This document shows positions 1 to 8,233 of a DNA stretch of 45,453 bases, piece by piece. This DNA comes from Jatrophihabitans sp. (GTDB taxonomy: Bacteria; Actinomycetota; Actinomycetes; Mycobacteriales; Jatrophihabitantaceae), in assembly GCA_025963285.1 (NCBI GenBank), contig JAOPUX010000224.1, positions 1 through 45,453 on the forward strand, in the 5' to 3' direction. The translations under genes and the position numbers were made by a program. Below the pieces are notes generated by a model. That model searched no databases, was not told where the DNA came from, and was given only the letters and a program-made list of their open reading frames with translations. Position 1 is the first letter of the stretch; each line of letters starts with the position of its first letter.

Positions 1-1682
1 AGGACGAGCAGGGCGACGTCGTCGGCGGCACCGTCGGCCAGCGGCAGGACCAGCTCGGCGAGCGCGTCGGGCGGAGCCGTGGCGTGCTGCTCGACCGTGG
101 CCCGCAGGACCTCGAGACGGCCGGCGAGGCTCGCGCCCCGGACCTCGACCAGCCCGTCGGTGTAGAGCAGGACGGTGTCGCCCACCGCGAGTGCCTCGGT
201 GTGGTCGTGACGCTGGACCTTCGTGCGGATGCCCAGCGGCGGCCCCGGGGGGATGTCGACGATGCGGGCCGGGCCGTCGCGGGTGACCAGGATCGGTGGC
301 AGGTGCCCGGCGCTCGCTGAGCGCAGCAGCCCGGAACCGTCTGGGAGCAGCTCGATGGTGGAGACCAGCGTGGTGGCGAAGGCGTTGACGCCCAGGGCCT
401 GCGTCGTGGAGTCGGTACTCGTCAGGATCTCTGCTGGCGCACCCGCGTGGGTGTAGCCGACTGTGCGGAGCACGGCGCGGAGCTGGCCCATCGCGGCCGC
501 GGCACGGATGTCGTGCCCCATCACGTCGCCGATCACCACGACCGGAGTGCCGTCGGGCTGGACGAAGGCGTCGTACCAATCGCCCCCGACGTCGTTTCCC
601 TCCGAAGCGGGCAGGTAGCGGATCGCCACCTCCAGGCCCGCGATGAGCGGTGGCTGGGTGAGGAGGGCGTCCTGCAGTGCCAGCGAGTTGCTGTGCTCGA
701 GGTTGTGGCGCCGCACGTTGTCGATGACGATCCCGCAGCGGGCACCCAGGTCGGCGAGGATAGAGAGGTCGTCGGCGTTGAACGGGGTCTGCTCCGGCCC
801 CCTTCCGGCGATGACGGTGGCTACCCGGGTGGCACGGGTGGTGCACGGCGCGACCATCGCGCTGCGCAGCCCGACCACGTCGTACAGCCGGCGCACCTCG
901 TCGCTGGTGGTCGACTCGTGCCGGCGCGCCTCGCCCACCTCGGCCAGCAGGACCGGCTGCCCACCTGCGAGCACCTGGCTTAGCGCGGAGTCCGGCTGGG
1001 CATACAGCGGAAGGATCTCGGCGAGCCGCCGCAGCTCGGGCTCGACGTCGGGATTGCGGTGGGCACTGGCCCGAAGCCCCGGCACGGTCGGCTTTGCCGG
1101 ATCGCTGGCGTAGATCACGCACCAGTCGGCGAGGTGCTCGACCAGCACCCGGGCCAGGCCGGCGAGGGCAACCTCAATGTCGCTGCTGCTCGCCAGCGCG
1201 GTGTTGGCGTTGGCCAGCAGCTCCAGCCGCAGCCGCGCGCGTGCGTCGGCGGCGCTGGCCTGCACCGCCACCTCGCGTGCCTGCCTGAGTTCGGTCTCGT
1301 AGGCGCGACGATCGGGCACGGTCATCAGTGCGATGCGGGCACCGGCGCGGCGGCTGTCGGGGTCGACGACGCGCGCCGCGTTCAGCAGGGCAGGCATGCG
1401 TGAGCCGTCGGCGGCCCGCAGATCGATCATCACCTCGTCGAGGGCACCGTCGAGTTCGAGGACGGGAGCAAGCTGGGTCTCGTAGAACAGGCGGCTGCCG
1501 ACCGCCAGCAGGGTCGTCCAGTGCATCACCCCGACCAGCGCCTCGGCCGCGTACCCGGTCCGGTTCAGGAGCTGAGCATTCACGGCGGTGATGATGCCGT
1601 CGCCGTCCACCGTCAGCAGGCCGCAGGGGGCGGCGTCCCAGGCCTCGACCTGTCCTACCGGGTCGCTACCGTCGCGCGGCAT
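1..1682 (-). CDS. PAS-GAF-PP2C (SpoIIE-type) serine phosphatase, RsbP-like, 3' end outside window
   Basis: Reading the minus strand from the ATG at 1682 gives about 560 codons that run off the left edge without a stop. Residues ~15-110 are a PAS domain (it begins DAAPCGLLTVDGDGIIT). A GAF-like segment follows at ~140-330. The C-terminal SpoIIE/PP2C domain shows the metal-site motifs VGGDWYD (~residue 365) and GDVMGHD, and a late DDVALLV motif, so only a few residues should be missing. Family members dephosphorylate anti-anti-sigma factors (RsbV/SpoIIAA type), which releases a stress sigma factor. The start overlaps the end of the upstream RsbQ-like hydrolase by 17 nt, implying translational coupling. 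Bacillus RsbP has PAS, a coiled coil and PP2C; the GAF domain here is a difference. The domain call is firm; the partner and the sigma factor controlled are inferred. Confidence 0.88.
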   Translation of the reverse strand, partial: MPRDGSDPVGQVEAWDAAPCGLLTVDGDGIITAVNAQLLNRTGYAAEALVGVMHWTTLLAVGSRLFYETQLAPVLELDGALDEVMIDLRAADGSRMPALLNAARVVDPDSRRAGARIALMTVPDRRAYETELRQAREVAVQASAADARARLRLELLANANTALASSSDIEVALAGLARVLVEHLADWCVIYASDPAKPTVPGLRASAHRNPDVEPELRRLAEILPLYAQPDSALSQVLAGGQPVLLAEVGEARRHESTTSDEVRRLYDVVGLRSAMVAPCTTRATRVATVIAGRGPEQTPFNADDLSILADLGARCGIVIDNVRRHNLEHSNSLALQDALLTQPPLIAGLEVAIRYLPASEGNDVGGDWYDAFVQPDGTPVVVIGDVMGHDIRAAAAMGQLRAVLRTVGYTHAGAPAEILTSTDSTTQALGVNAFATTLVSTIELLPDGSGLLRSASAGHLPPILVTRDGPARIVDIPPGPPLGIRTKVQRHDHTEALAVGDTVLLYTDGLVEVRGASLAGRLEVLRATVEQHATAPPDALAELVLPLADGAADDVALLV

Positions 1683-2487
1683 GCACATCGAGATAGGTGC
1701 GGATCGCGCCGGCCGTCTCGTCGGGTGCGCTCAGGTTCGGGCAGTGCCCGGAGGCGTCCAGGGTGACGAAGTCGCTGTCTCGAAGATGCTCGTGGACGTA
1801 CCAGCCGACCTCCTCACCGGCGATCGCGTCGGCGCGGCACTGCAGGATCAGCGCCGGCGTAGAGACACGTTCGAGATCGGCCCGGTTGTCGGAGAGGAAC
1901 GTCGCCCGTGCGAACGCCAGCGAGACCGCCGGATCGGAGCGGCAGAAGCTCGCCTCCAGCTCGGCTGCCAGCTCGGGACGCTCGGGGTTACCCATGATCA
2001 CCGGGGCCATCCCTGCCGACCAGCCGAGGTGGTTCGCATCCAGGGTCTCGAGAAGCTCCTGGATGTCCGAGGAACTGAACCCGCCGACGTAGCCGGCGTC
2101 GGGGTCGTCGACGTAGCGGGCCGAGGGCCCTACCAGCACCAGCCGGGCGAAGCGCTCCGGCACCTTGATCGAGGCCAGCACGCCGATCATCGCCGCAACC
2201 GAGTGTCCGACGAAGATCACCTCGCGCAGGTCGAGCTCCTCGATGATCTCGACCAGATCCTCGGCGTAAGCGTCCAGCGTCTGATAGCGCTCTGCCGACC
2301 ACGCACCCAGGTCGGAGCCGCCGAAACCGACATGGTCGAAGAGGACGACACGGTGCTCGGCCTCGAAGTGCGGGGCGACGTAACGCCACATCGCCTGATC
2401 GCAGCCGTAACCGTGCGCGAAGACCATAGGGGGTCCCGTCGGGTTCCCACTCTCACGCACGTTGTTCCGCGCCACCACGTCGGTCAC
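1666..2487 (-). CDS. rsbQ: RsbQ-like alpha/beta hydrolase
   Basis: This 273-residue protein matches the layout of Bacillus RsbQ (about 269 aa) along its length. It has the N-terminal ARNNV strand, the FAHGYGCDQAMW oxyanion loop, FDHVGFGGSDL, the nucleophile elbow GHSVAAM, ILQCRADAIAG with the acid Asp, and SGHCPN with the catalytic His. RsbQ is a hydrolase of the D14/KAI2 type that is needed for RsbP to signal energy stress, probably by handling a small hydrophobic ligand. The next gene on the same strand is a PAS-containing PP2C phosphatase overlapping by 17 nt, the same pairing as rsbQ-rsbP. I chose the GTG at 2487 because it gives the family length and lies 6 nt after a TATTGT box (leaderless start). 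An upstream GTG at 2568 would add 27 Gly/Pro/Thr-rich residues with no family match. Confidence 0.87.
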   Translation of the reverse strand: MTDVVARNNVRESGNPTGPPMVFAHGYGCDQAMWRYVAPHFEAEHRVVLFDHVGFGGSDLGAWSAERYQTLDAYAEDLVEIIEELDLREVIFVGHSVAAMIGVLASIKVPERFARLVLVGPSARYVDDPDAGYVGGFSSSDIQELLETLDANHLGWSAGMAPVIMGNPERPELAAELEASFCRSDPAVSLAFARATFLSDNRADLERVSTPALILQCRADAIAGEEVGWYVHEHLRDSDFVTLDASGHCPNLSAPDETAGAIRTYLDVHAARR

Positions 2488-2493
2488 TGCGTC

Positions 2494-2499
2494 ACAATA
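2494..2499 (-). promoter_or_regulatory. putative -10 box of leaderless rsbQ-like transcript
   Basis: TATTGT on the minus strand ends 6 nt before the GTG at 2487. Transcription would therefore begin at or next to the start codon, a common actinobacterial arrangement. No convincing -35 hexamer is seen. Confidence 0.4.
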
Positions 2500-2590
2500 C
2501 GTTGCCGCCGGAGTTCGAGGTGTTCTACCGCCGCCCGGTGACAACTCCGTTCCCCCGCAGCGACTCACCTCTGACGAGTCCTGCGACTGG

Positions 2591-5500
2591 CTACTGCAGC
2601 ACCTTGTAGTTGACCTTCAACGTCAGGTACTCGAGATCGAAGTCGTTGAACTCGTTGCCGTTCTCGTTGCTCATGTCGAACTCGGTGAGCACGTGGTGGT
2701 TGGTCGAGATGTGGAAGGCCGGGCTCACCGTGCCCAGCGAGTAGACCTTCGTCGAAGCGCTGGTCACGGATGTCCCCTTCTGCGGGTAGGTCTGGGCGCC
2801 GCCGGCGCTGCCCGAGGTGGGGATGAGGTCGTAGCCGCCGTAGATCACCGCCGACCTGCCGCCGGAGCTGCCGGTGGCGCTCAGGCTCAGCGACGTGTAC
2901 TCCGTGGCGTTCGGCACGGTGAACGTGTAGAGGCCGCCGGAGACCTCGAAGCCTGCCTCGTCGACGCTGCACTGGTCCCAATAGTCCACGCCGTACTTGT
3001 AGATCTGCCCCGAGTCCTTGTGGTCGTCGTAGAAGACGCAGCTGCGGTCGGGGGTGTTGTTGATCGCGAAGTAGTTGGGGTAGCCGGCGCTGTCCTTCGA
3101 GACGCCGTCGGCGTTGTGCACGACGTTCGCGGTCTTGGCGACGAGGCGGCGCACCGAGGTGGAGACGGTGTAGGTCGGGGAGTGTGCGGAGTTGCCCGCT
3201 GCGTCGACGGCCGTGAAGTGCCAGTCGTACTTCGTCCCCGGCACCTCCTTGCCGTCCGCGTAGTGACCGCCCCAGGTCAGCGCGTGGGTGCCCGCGCCGG
3301 GTTTGGGCCCGCTGAGCGTGCGCACCGCCTTGCCCGTGGTCGTGGTGATCACCAGGGTCAGGGTGGAGGACTCGGAGATCTTCACGCTGGGCACGAAGGT
3401 GTCCTTGTACCCGTCGGCGTAGGGATAGAAGTACGCGCCGTTGCCCGTGACCGCGGTGAGGCTCGGGGAGACGTTGTCGACGGTCACGGACGTGATCACC
3501 GAGCCCTGCTGGCCGGCGCCGGTGGTCGTGACGATGAGCTGGTAGGTACCGCTCGGCTCGGGCTTCTTGGTGGCGCCGAGGCCGTGCCAGGTGACGGTGT
3601 GCTTGCCCGGAGCGAAGCTGCCGAGCGACTGGTGGTCGACGACCACGGTGCCCGAGGCGGTGGCCACCGTCAGGTAGGCGGCCTCGGTGACCTTGCCGGG
3701 AATCGTCAGCGTGGTGCTCACCGACGTCTTCGAGCCGTGCCCGGTGGAGCTGAACGCGCTGGGCGATGGCGTCGACAGGGTGGGCAGCAGCGCATTGGTG
3801 GTGAAGTCCAGCAGAGCCGACACCGGTCCCGAGCAGGCACTCCCGGTGCTGTTGCACTCGTGCGCGGTGACGTGGTGGGCGCCGTTGGCCAGCGAACTCG
3901 TCCCGACCAGTAGCGAGTAGGGGGCGGTGGCGTCGAATCCGACCCGCTTGCCGTCGATGTAGAAGGTCAGCCCACTACCTGCCGGTGCCGTGGCGGTCGG
4001 GGTGAGGATGCCCTGGACGGCCCCGGCCGGAGCAGTGATGACCGGGGCGTCGTTGGCGACGATCACGTGCGCCAGCGCCGGGGCCTGCGCGGCGTCGGTG
4101 TTGCACTCGGTGAAGGCGTCACAGTCGTGGGCGGTGACGGCGTGCGAGCCGTTGGCCTGGCCGAGGGAGTTCCACGACGTGGTGGCCACGCCGTCGACGA
4201 CCGGCACCGGAGCGCCGACAGCTGCCCCGCTGACGTAGAACTGCACCTTGGGCGCGGTCGAGGTGGCGGAGAGGGTGATCGTGCCGGTGCCCGTCGCGCC
4301 CTCCTCCGGGCTGGTGACCGTCGGCACGGTGGTCGGTGGCAGGTGCTGGAGCGCCAGCGCGAAGTCGACCTGCCCGGTGCCCATGCCCTGCCCGGCGAAG
4401 CCGTGGGCCGAGTTGACGATGGCGGCGCGGATCTGGCTCGGCGAGGCCGTCGGCGACTGCGCCTCCAGCAGCGCCACCTCACCTGCCACGATCGGGCTGG
4501 AGAAGGAGGTGCCGTCGCCGGAGTTGTAGGAGGCGGCGGGGAAGTAGGCCGACCCGGCGGGGTTGGTGGTGGAGTAGATGTTCACGCCGGGGGCGCCGAC
4601 GGTGATCGCGGTGCCGTACTCGGAGAAGCTCGCGCGCTTGGTGGCGCCGTCGGTGGCGCCGACCGAGATGACGCCGGGGTCACTCGCCGGGTACTCCTTC
4701 GGGTCGCCGATGTTTCCGCTGTTGCCGGCCGAGGCCACGACGATGACGCCCGCGGCCTCCGCCTTGGCGATCGCGCGGGCCTCGGCGGGGCTGGCGACGT
4801 CGCTGCCGAAGCTCATGTTGATGACGTTGGCGCCGTTGGCGGTGGCCCAGGCGATCCCCTTCACCACGTCGTCGATGTCGATCTCGTCGTCGTCGTTGGC
4901 GACCTTGACCGCGAGGATGCTCGAGTTGAAGCCGGCCCCGGCGATGCCCTGGCCGTTGTCCGTCGATGCCGCCGCCACGCCCGCCACGAAGGTGCCGTGG
5001 CCCAGGGTGTCGTTGACGTCGTCGTCGCCGTACTCGGCGTCGTAGCTGCCGGCGATCTTGTCCACGAGGTCGGGGTGGTCGATCGTGACGCCCGAGTCGA
5101 GGATCGCGATCTTGACGTCCGGCGATCCCTGCTGCGTCGACCAGGCGGCGGCTGCGTCAACGCCGCGCACGCCGAGGTAGCTCGCCTGCTTGGTGGCCCA
5201 GTAGGGGTCGCTAGGCGTGTAGGAGTCGAAGTGCGCAGGGGTGTCGACCTCGACTGCGCTGACCCCGCTCTGCTTGCGCAGGGCCGCCGCGGCCGAGTCG
5301 GCCTGTGCGCTCGGTACCTGCACCGAGAACGCGCCGATGCTGGGCAGCGAGCTGCGGAAGCTGGCCTCCGCCTGCGAGTCGCCGGCCGCGGCCATCGAGT
5401 GCAGGTGCCGCACCGAGCTGGTGAGCCTGGCCTGCGCGGCCTTCGAGGCGGTGACGATGAGGACCGTCTGCCCGGTCTTGCGCTGAGACCCGACCGTGGG

Positions 5501-5674
5501 TGTGCCCCGATAGGCGGACGGCACCTGCTGGGACCGGGTGCCGGCGGGTGACGCCGCGCTTGCAGGCGTGCCGGCGGGCGACGCCGCGCCAGCGGGCGTG
5601 ACGGCGACGGTGCCGGCAGCGAGGAGGCCGAGGGCGGCCACGCCCGTTACGAGACGGCGGGAGGTTCGGGGCAC
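2591..5674 (-). CDS. secreted multidomain subtilisin-like (S8) serine protease
   Basis: This is a 1027-residue extracellular protease. The GTG at 5674 has an AGGA ribosome site 6 nt upstream and starts a classical signal peptide: RTSRR, then a hydrophobic stretch, then TPAGA. An ATG at 5725 would add 17 residues without a clear site. A propeptide (I9-like, ~60-145) precedes the catalytic domain. The triad is visible as Asp193 in AILDSGV, His226 in LGHGTFVAGV and Ser389 in GTSFSSP, with Asn317 in ASAGNSGN. Downstream are Ig-like repeats (~445-630, each with a Cys pair), two FlgD-type Ig modules (~640-830; the second ends AVDAAGNS), and a C-terminal beta-rich domain of unknown role. It is probably a scavenging or matrix-processing enzyme; the substrate is unknown. 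Confidence 0.93.
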   Translation of the reverse strand: MPRTSRRLVTGVAALGLLAAGTVAVTPAGAASPAGTPASAASPAGTRSQQVPSAYRGTPTVGSQRKTGQTVLIVTASKAAQARLTSSVRHLHSMAAAGDSQAEASFRSSLPSIGAFSVQVPSAQADSAAAALRKQSGVSAVEVDTPAHFDSYTPSDPYWATKQASYLGVRGVDAAAAWSTQQGSPDVKIAILDSGVTIDHPDLVDKIAGSYDAEYGDDDVNDTLGHGTFVAGVAAASTDNGQGIAGAGFNSSILAVKVANDDDEIDIDDVVKGIAWATANGANVINMSFGSDVASPAEARAIAKAEAAGVIVVASAGNSGNIGDPKEYPASDPGVISVGATDGATKRASFSEYGTAITVGAPGVNIYSTTNPAGSAYFPAASYNSGDGTSFSSPIVAGEVALLEAQSPTASPSQIRAAIVNSAHGFAGQGMGTGQVDFALALQHLPPTTVPTVTSPEEGATGTGTITLSATSTAPKVQFYVSGAAVGAPVPVVDGVATTSWNSLGQANGSHAVTAHDCDAFTECNTDAAQAPALAHVIVANDAPVITAPAGAVQGILTPTATAPAGSGLTFYIDGKRVGFDATAPYSLLVGTSSLANGAHHVTAHECNSTGSACSGPVSALLDFTTNALLPTLSTPSPSAFSSTGHGSKTSVSTTLTIPGKVTEAAYLTVATASGTVVVDHQSLGSFAPGKHTVTWHGLGATKKPEPSGTYQLIVTTTGAGQQGSVITSVTVDNVSPSLTAVTGNGAYFYPYADGYKDTFVPSVKISESSTLTLVITTTTGKAVRTLSGPKPGAGTHALTWGGHYADGKEVPGTKYDWHFTAVDAAGNSAHSPTYTVSTSVRRLVAKTANVVHNADGVSKDSAGYPNYFAINNTPDRSCVFYDDHKDSGQIYKYGVDYWDQCSVDEAGFEVSGGLYTFTVPNATEYTSLSLSATGSSGGRSAVIYGGYDLIPTSGSAGGAQTYPQKGTSVTSASTKVYSLGTVSPAFHISTNHHVLTEFDMSNENGNEFNDFDLEYLTLKVNYKVLQ

Positions 5675-5904
5675 GACAGGTCCTGACTCGATATGTGCGG
5701 AATAAGCCGAGCGTGACGCTTGCACGTAGCTGAGTAATGATCAAGCTCGCCCAGATGACGATGTGGTGATCTTGCCGTGCCCGCCTCAGGGTTCCTTCAG
5801 GTGGCGGCTCGGCGCCGTCGTCGTCAGCTGCTGGCGTCCCTCCGCAGAACCATCCTGTCGCCGGCGCTGAGCAGAGCGGCTGCCGATGGTGGAAACTCGT
5901 CACC

Positions 5905-6087
5905 ATGACGTCCAGCGATGAAGTACCGACCGAGTCCCCGGCAACCTGGGAGAACGTCGTCGTGGGCAAGGTGAAGGAGGCCGCCGGTCACGCGCTCGGT
6001 GACCGCGAGCTGATCGAGGAGGGCGAGGAGCAGGAGGAGATCGCTCACGAGGTCCGCGAGGAGTTCGACGAGGAGCATCCGCACTGA
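5905..6087 (+). CDS. small CsbD-like stress protein
   Basis: The 60-residue acidic protein contains VVVGKVKEAAGHALGDRELIEEG. This matches the KGKVKEA-G---D--L-EG pattern of the CsbD family of small, abundant, stress-induced proteins whose biochemical role is unclear. The C-terminus is very acidic (repeated Glu). It stands alone between two genes on the opposite strand, and a long inverted repeat at 6112-6179 follows its stop. A purine-rich GGTGGAAA lies about 10 nt before the ATG. In Bacillus, csbD belongs to the general stress regulon. Proximity to the RsbQ/RsbP-like pair, three genes away, is suggestive only. Confidence 0.68.
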   Translation: MTSSDEVPTESPATWENVVVGKVKEAAGHALGDRELIEEGEEQEEIAHEVREEFDEEHPH

Positions 6088-6111
6088 GCAGACGGTCATT
6101 CCGCGCTTCCG

Positions 6112-6179
6112 CGCGTGACAGTGATACGTGCGCACCACGACACGCCGCCGCAGCGGTGCCCGGGTATCACTGTCACGCG
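6112..6179. terminator. long inverted repeat between convergent genes
   Basis: The 16-nt arms cgcgtgacagtgatac (6112-6127) and its exact complement (6164-6179) are separated by 36 nt. The element lies between the convergent CsbD-like and Ddn-like genes, and the right arm covers the stop codon of the Ddn-like gene. It probably acts as a bidirectional terminator or a palindromic repeat. There is no U tract. Confidence 0.55.
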
Positions 6180-6652
6180 GCTCCCGAGACGGGAGTGAGT
6201 TCGAAGACCTTGATCTCGCGCTGCGTGCGGCGGGCGTAGAGGGCGAAGTTGGGCCAGACGAGGCTCAGCTCTGCCCATGCCGCGGAACGCTCTGCGCCGG
6301 TCAGCGGCCGGGACGTGAACGGCGTCGTCCGGCGCTGGAAACGCAGGCGGCCCGCACCGGCTGCCTCGAGGTTGCCGACCCACGCCGGCTCGACGGGCCC
6401 GCCGAAGTACGACCCTGCGACGAGGTAGCTGCCTTCGCGCGGGACGCAGAGCAGGGGAGTGCTGCGTGGTAGCCCGCTGCGCCGCCCCGGCACGGTGAGC
6501 ATGAGGTTGGGCAGGCCGGCGATGTCGAGCAGGGTCAGCCGGCCTCCGCTGGTGCGCTGCAGCGTCTTGTCGATGGCGGTGATCTGCGGCAGGTAGCGGG
6601 GCAGCCAGGACGTCGAGCCGAGACGGACAGCAAGTGGCGTCAGCAGGCCCAT
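6173..6652 (-). CDS. F420-dependent (Ddn-like) nitroreductase family protein
   Basis: The 159-residue protein contains the family core GLPNLMLTVPGRRSGLPRSTPLLCV, then YLVAGSYFGG and PAWVGNLEA, typical of deazaflavin (F420H2)-dependent quinone/nitro-reductases of the mycobacterial Ddn group. Family members reduce quinones or other activated substrates at the membrane or in the cytosol. The start is the ATG at 6652. The 3' end lies within the right arm of an inverted repeat. It is divergent from hen1 with 159 nt between them. The natural substrate cannot be read from the sequence. Confidence 0.85.
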   Translation of the reverse strand: MGLLTPLAVRLGSTSWLPRYLPQITAIDKTLQRTSGGRLTLLDIAGLPNLMLTVPGRRSGLPRSTPLLCVPREGSYLVAGSYFGGPVEPAWVGNLEAAGAGRLRFQRRTTPFTSRPLTGAERSAAWAELSLVWPNFALYARRTQREIKVFELTPVSGAA

Positions 6653-6811
6653 CGAACCAACCTACCGGGCTGGCTCATTCGGCCGGCGCGTCTGGCCCCT
6701 CCCCGGCTGCAACGGGAGAGAGCTGACGCCGCCACGGAGCCGGATCCAGGCGCAGGCCGGGGCTGTTCGGCGAAACTGCGGCGACCAGGCGCCCGCGATG
6801 AGGAAGACTTC

Positions 6812-8233
6812 ATGATCGTGCTCCTCACGATCTCGACCACTCGCGTGCCTGCCACCGACCTGGGCTTCCTGCTGCACAAGCACCCGGGCCGCGTGCAGTC
6901 CTTCGCCGAGTCGGTGGGCACGGCACACGTCTTCTATCCGGAGAGCACGGATGAGCGGTGCACGGCCGCGCTGCTGCTCGAGGTCGATCCGATCGCGCTC
7001 GTGCGCGGCCGCAAGGGCCCCTCCGGTGACGGCTTCTCCCTCGGGCAGTACGTCAACGATCGCCCCTATGCCGCGTCGAGCATGCTCGCGATGGCGCTGA
7101 AGGACGTCTACCGGACGGCGCTCACCGGCAGATGTACGGCGCGACCCGAGCTTGTGGAGATCGCCTTCCCGCTGGAGCTGCACCTGCCGGCGGTGCCGTG
7201 CCGTGGCGGCGCCGGGCTGCTGCGAGACCTCTTCGAGCCACTCGGCTGGGCCGTCGAGGCCACCGCTGTGCCGCTCGATCCGACGGTGCCGGAGTGGGGC
7301 GACTCGCGCTACCTCGACGTGCGGCTGACCGGGCAGCTGCGCGTGGCCGAGGCGCTCAACCACCTCTACGTCCTGCTACCTGTGCTGGACGACGCAAAGC
7401 ACTACTGGGTGAGCAGCGATGAGGTCGACAAGCTGGTCCGCGCCGGCGCGGGGTGGCTGGCCGGCCACCCCGAGAAGGCACTGATCACCCGCCGCTACCT
7501 GGCGCATCGCCGGGAGCTCACGCAGTCGGCCCTGGCCCGGCTGGCCGAGGTCGACGACACCGACCCGGACGAGCTCGACAACGCCGTCGACGGCGCGGCC
7601 GAGCTGGACAGCCCTGACCGTCCGGCACCGCTGGCCGAACAGCGCCGGGGCGCGGTGCTCGCGGCCGTGCGAGCCTCGGGCGCGCGGACGGTCGGGGACC
7701 TGGGGTGCGGTGAGGGCGTGCTCGTCCGCGACCTGCTGGCCGAGCGTGGCATCGACAGGGTGGTGGCCACCGACGTCTCGGCGCGGGCGCTGCTGATCGC
7801 CGGGCGGAGGCTCAAGCTCGACAAGATGACCGACGTTCAGCGGGCCCGGCTCGACATCTTCCAGTCGGCCCTGACCTACCGAGACGACCGGCTTGCGGGC
7901 CTGGACGCCGCGGTACTGATGGAGGTGATCGAGCACGTCGACGAGCCACGGCTGGCTGCCCTCGAGCGGGCGGTGCTCGGCCACGCGGCACCGTCGACGG
8001 TGATCATCACGACCCCGAACGTCGAGTACAACGTGCGCTTCGATTCGCTGCCGCCCGGTGAGTCGCGGCACCGCGACCACCGCTTCGAGTGGACGCGCGC
8101 GGAGTTCGCGCGGTGGGCCGAGGCGGCCGCGGCGCAGTATGGCTACTCGGTGCGGTACCTGCCGGTGGGCGCCGAGGATGCCGAGGTCGGTCCGCCGACA
8201 CAGCTGGCCATCCTGACGAAGGTGGTCACATGA
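6812..8233 (+). CDS. hen1: bacterial Hen1 3'-terminal RNA ribose 2'-O-methyltransferase
   Basis: Hen1 adds a methyl group to the 2'-OH of the 3' nucleotide at the break of a cleaved RNA, before Pnkp reseals it, so the repaired RNA resists the same ribotoxin. The 473-residue protein has the bacterial N-terminal domain (~1-240, starting MIVLLTISTTRVPATDLGFLL-HKHPGRVQSF), which activates Pnkp ligase in characterised systems. A C-terminal methyltransferase follows: DLGCGEG (~296, SAM loop), the metal-binding EVIEH (~371) and HRDHRFEWTRAEF (~420, the further metal His). GAGGAAG sits 5 nt before the ATG. The stop overlaps the pnkp start as ATGA, so the two are translationally coupled. Confidence 0.95.
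   Translation: MIVLLTISTTRVPATDLGFLLHKHPGRVQSFAESVGTAHVFYPESTDERCTAALLLEVDPIALVRGRKGPSGDGFSLGQYVNDRPYAASSMLAMALKDVYRTALTGRCTARPELVEIAFPLELHLPAVPCRGGAGLLRDLFEPLGWAVEATAVPLDPTVPEWGDSRYLDVRLTGQLRVAEALNHLYVLLPVLDDAKHYWVSSDEVDKLVRAGAGWLAGHPEKALITRRYLAHRRELTQSALARLAEVDDTDPDELDNAVDGAAELDSPDRPAPLAEQRRGAVLAAVRASGARTVGDLGCGEGVLVRDLLAERGIDRVVATDVSARALLIAGRRLKLDKMTDVQRARLDIFQSALTYRDDRLAGLDAAVLMEVIEHVDEPRLAALERAVLGHAAPSTVIITTPNVEYNVRFDSLPPGESRHRDHRFEWTRAEFARWAEAAAAQYGYSVRYLPVGAEDAEVGPPTQLAILTKVVT

Noticed and set aside
2462..5551. Long plus-strand reading frames opposite the secreted protease
   Set aside because: They are opposite-frame shadows of high-GC codon use with Arg/Val/Gly-rich low-complexity products. 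The minus strand encodes a complete S8 protease.
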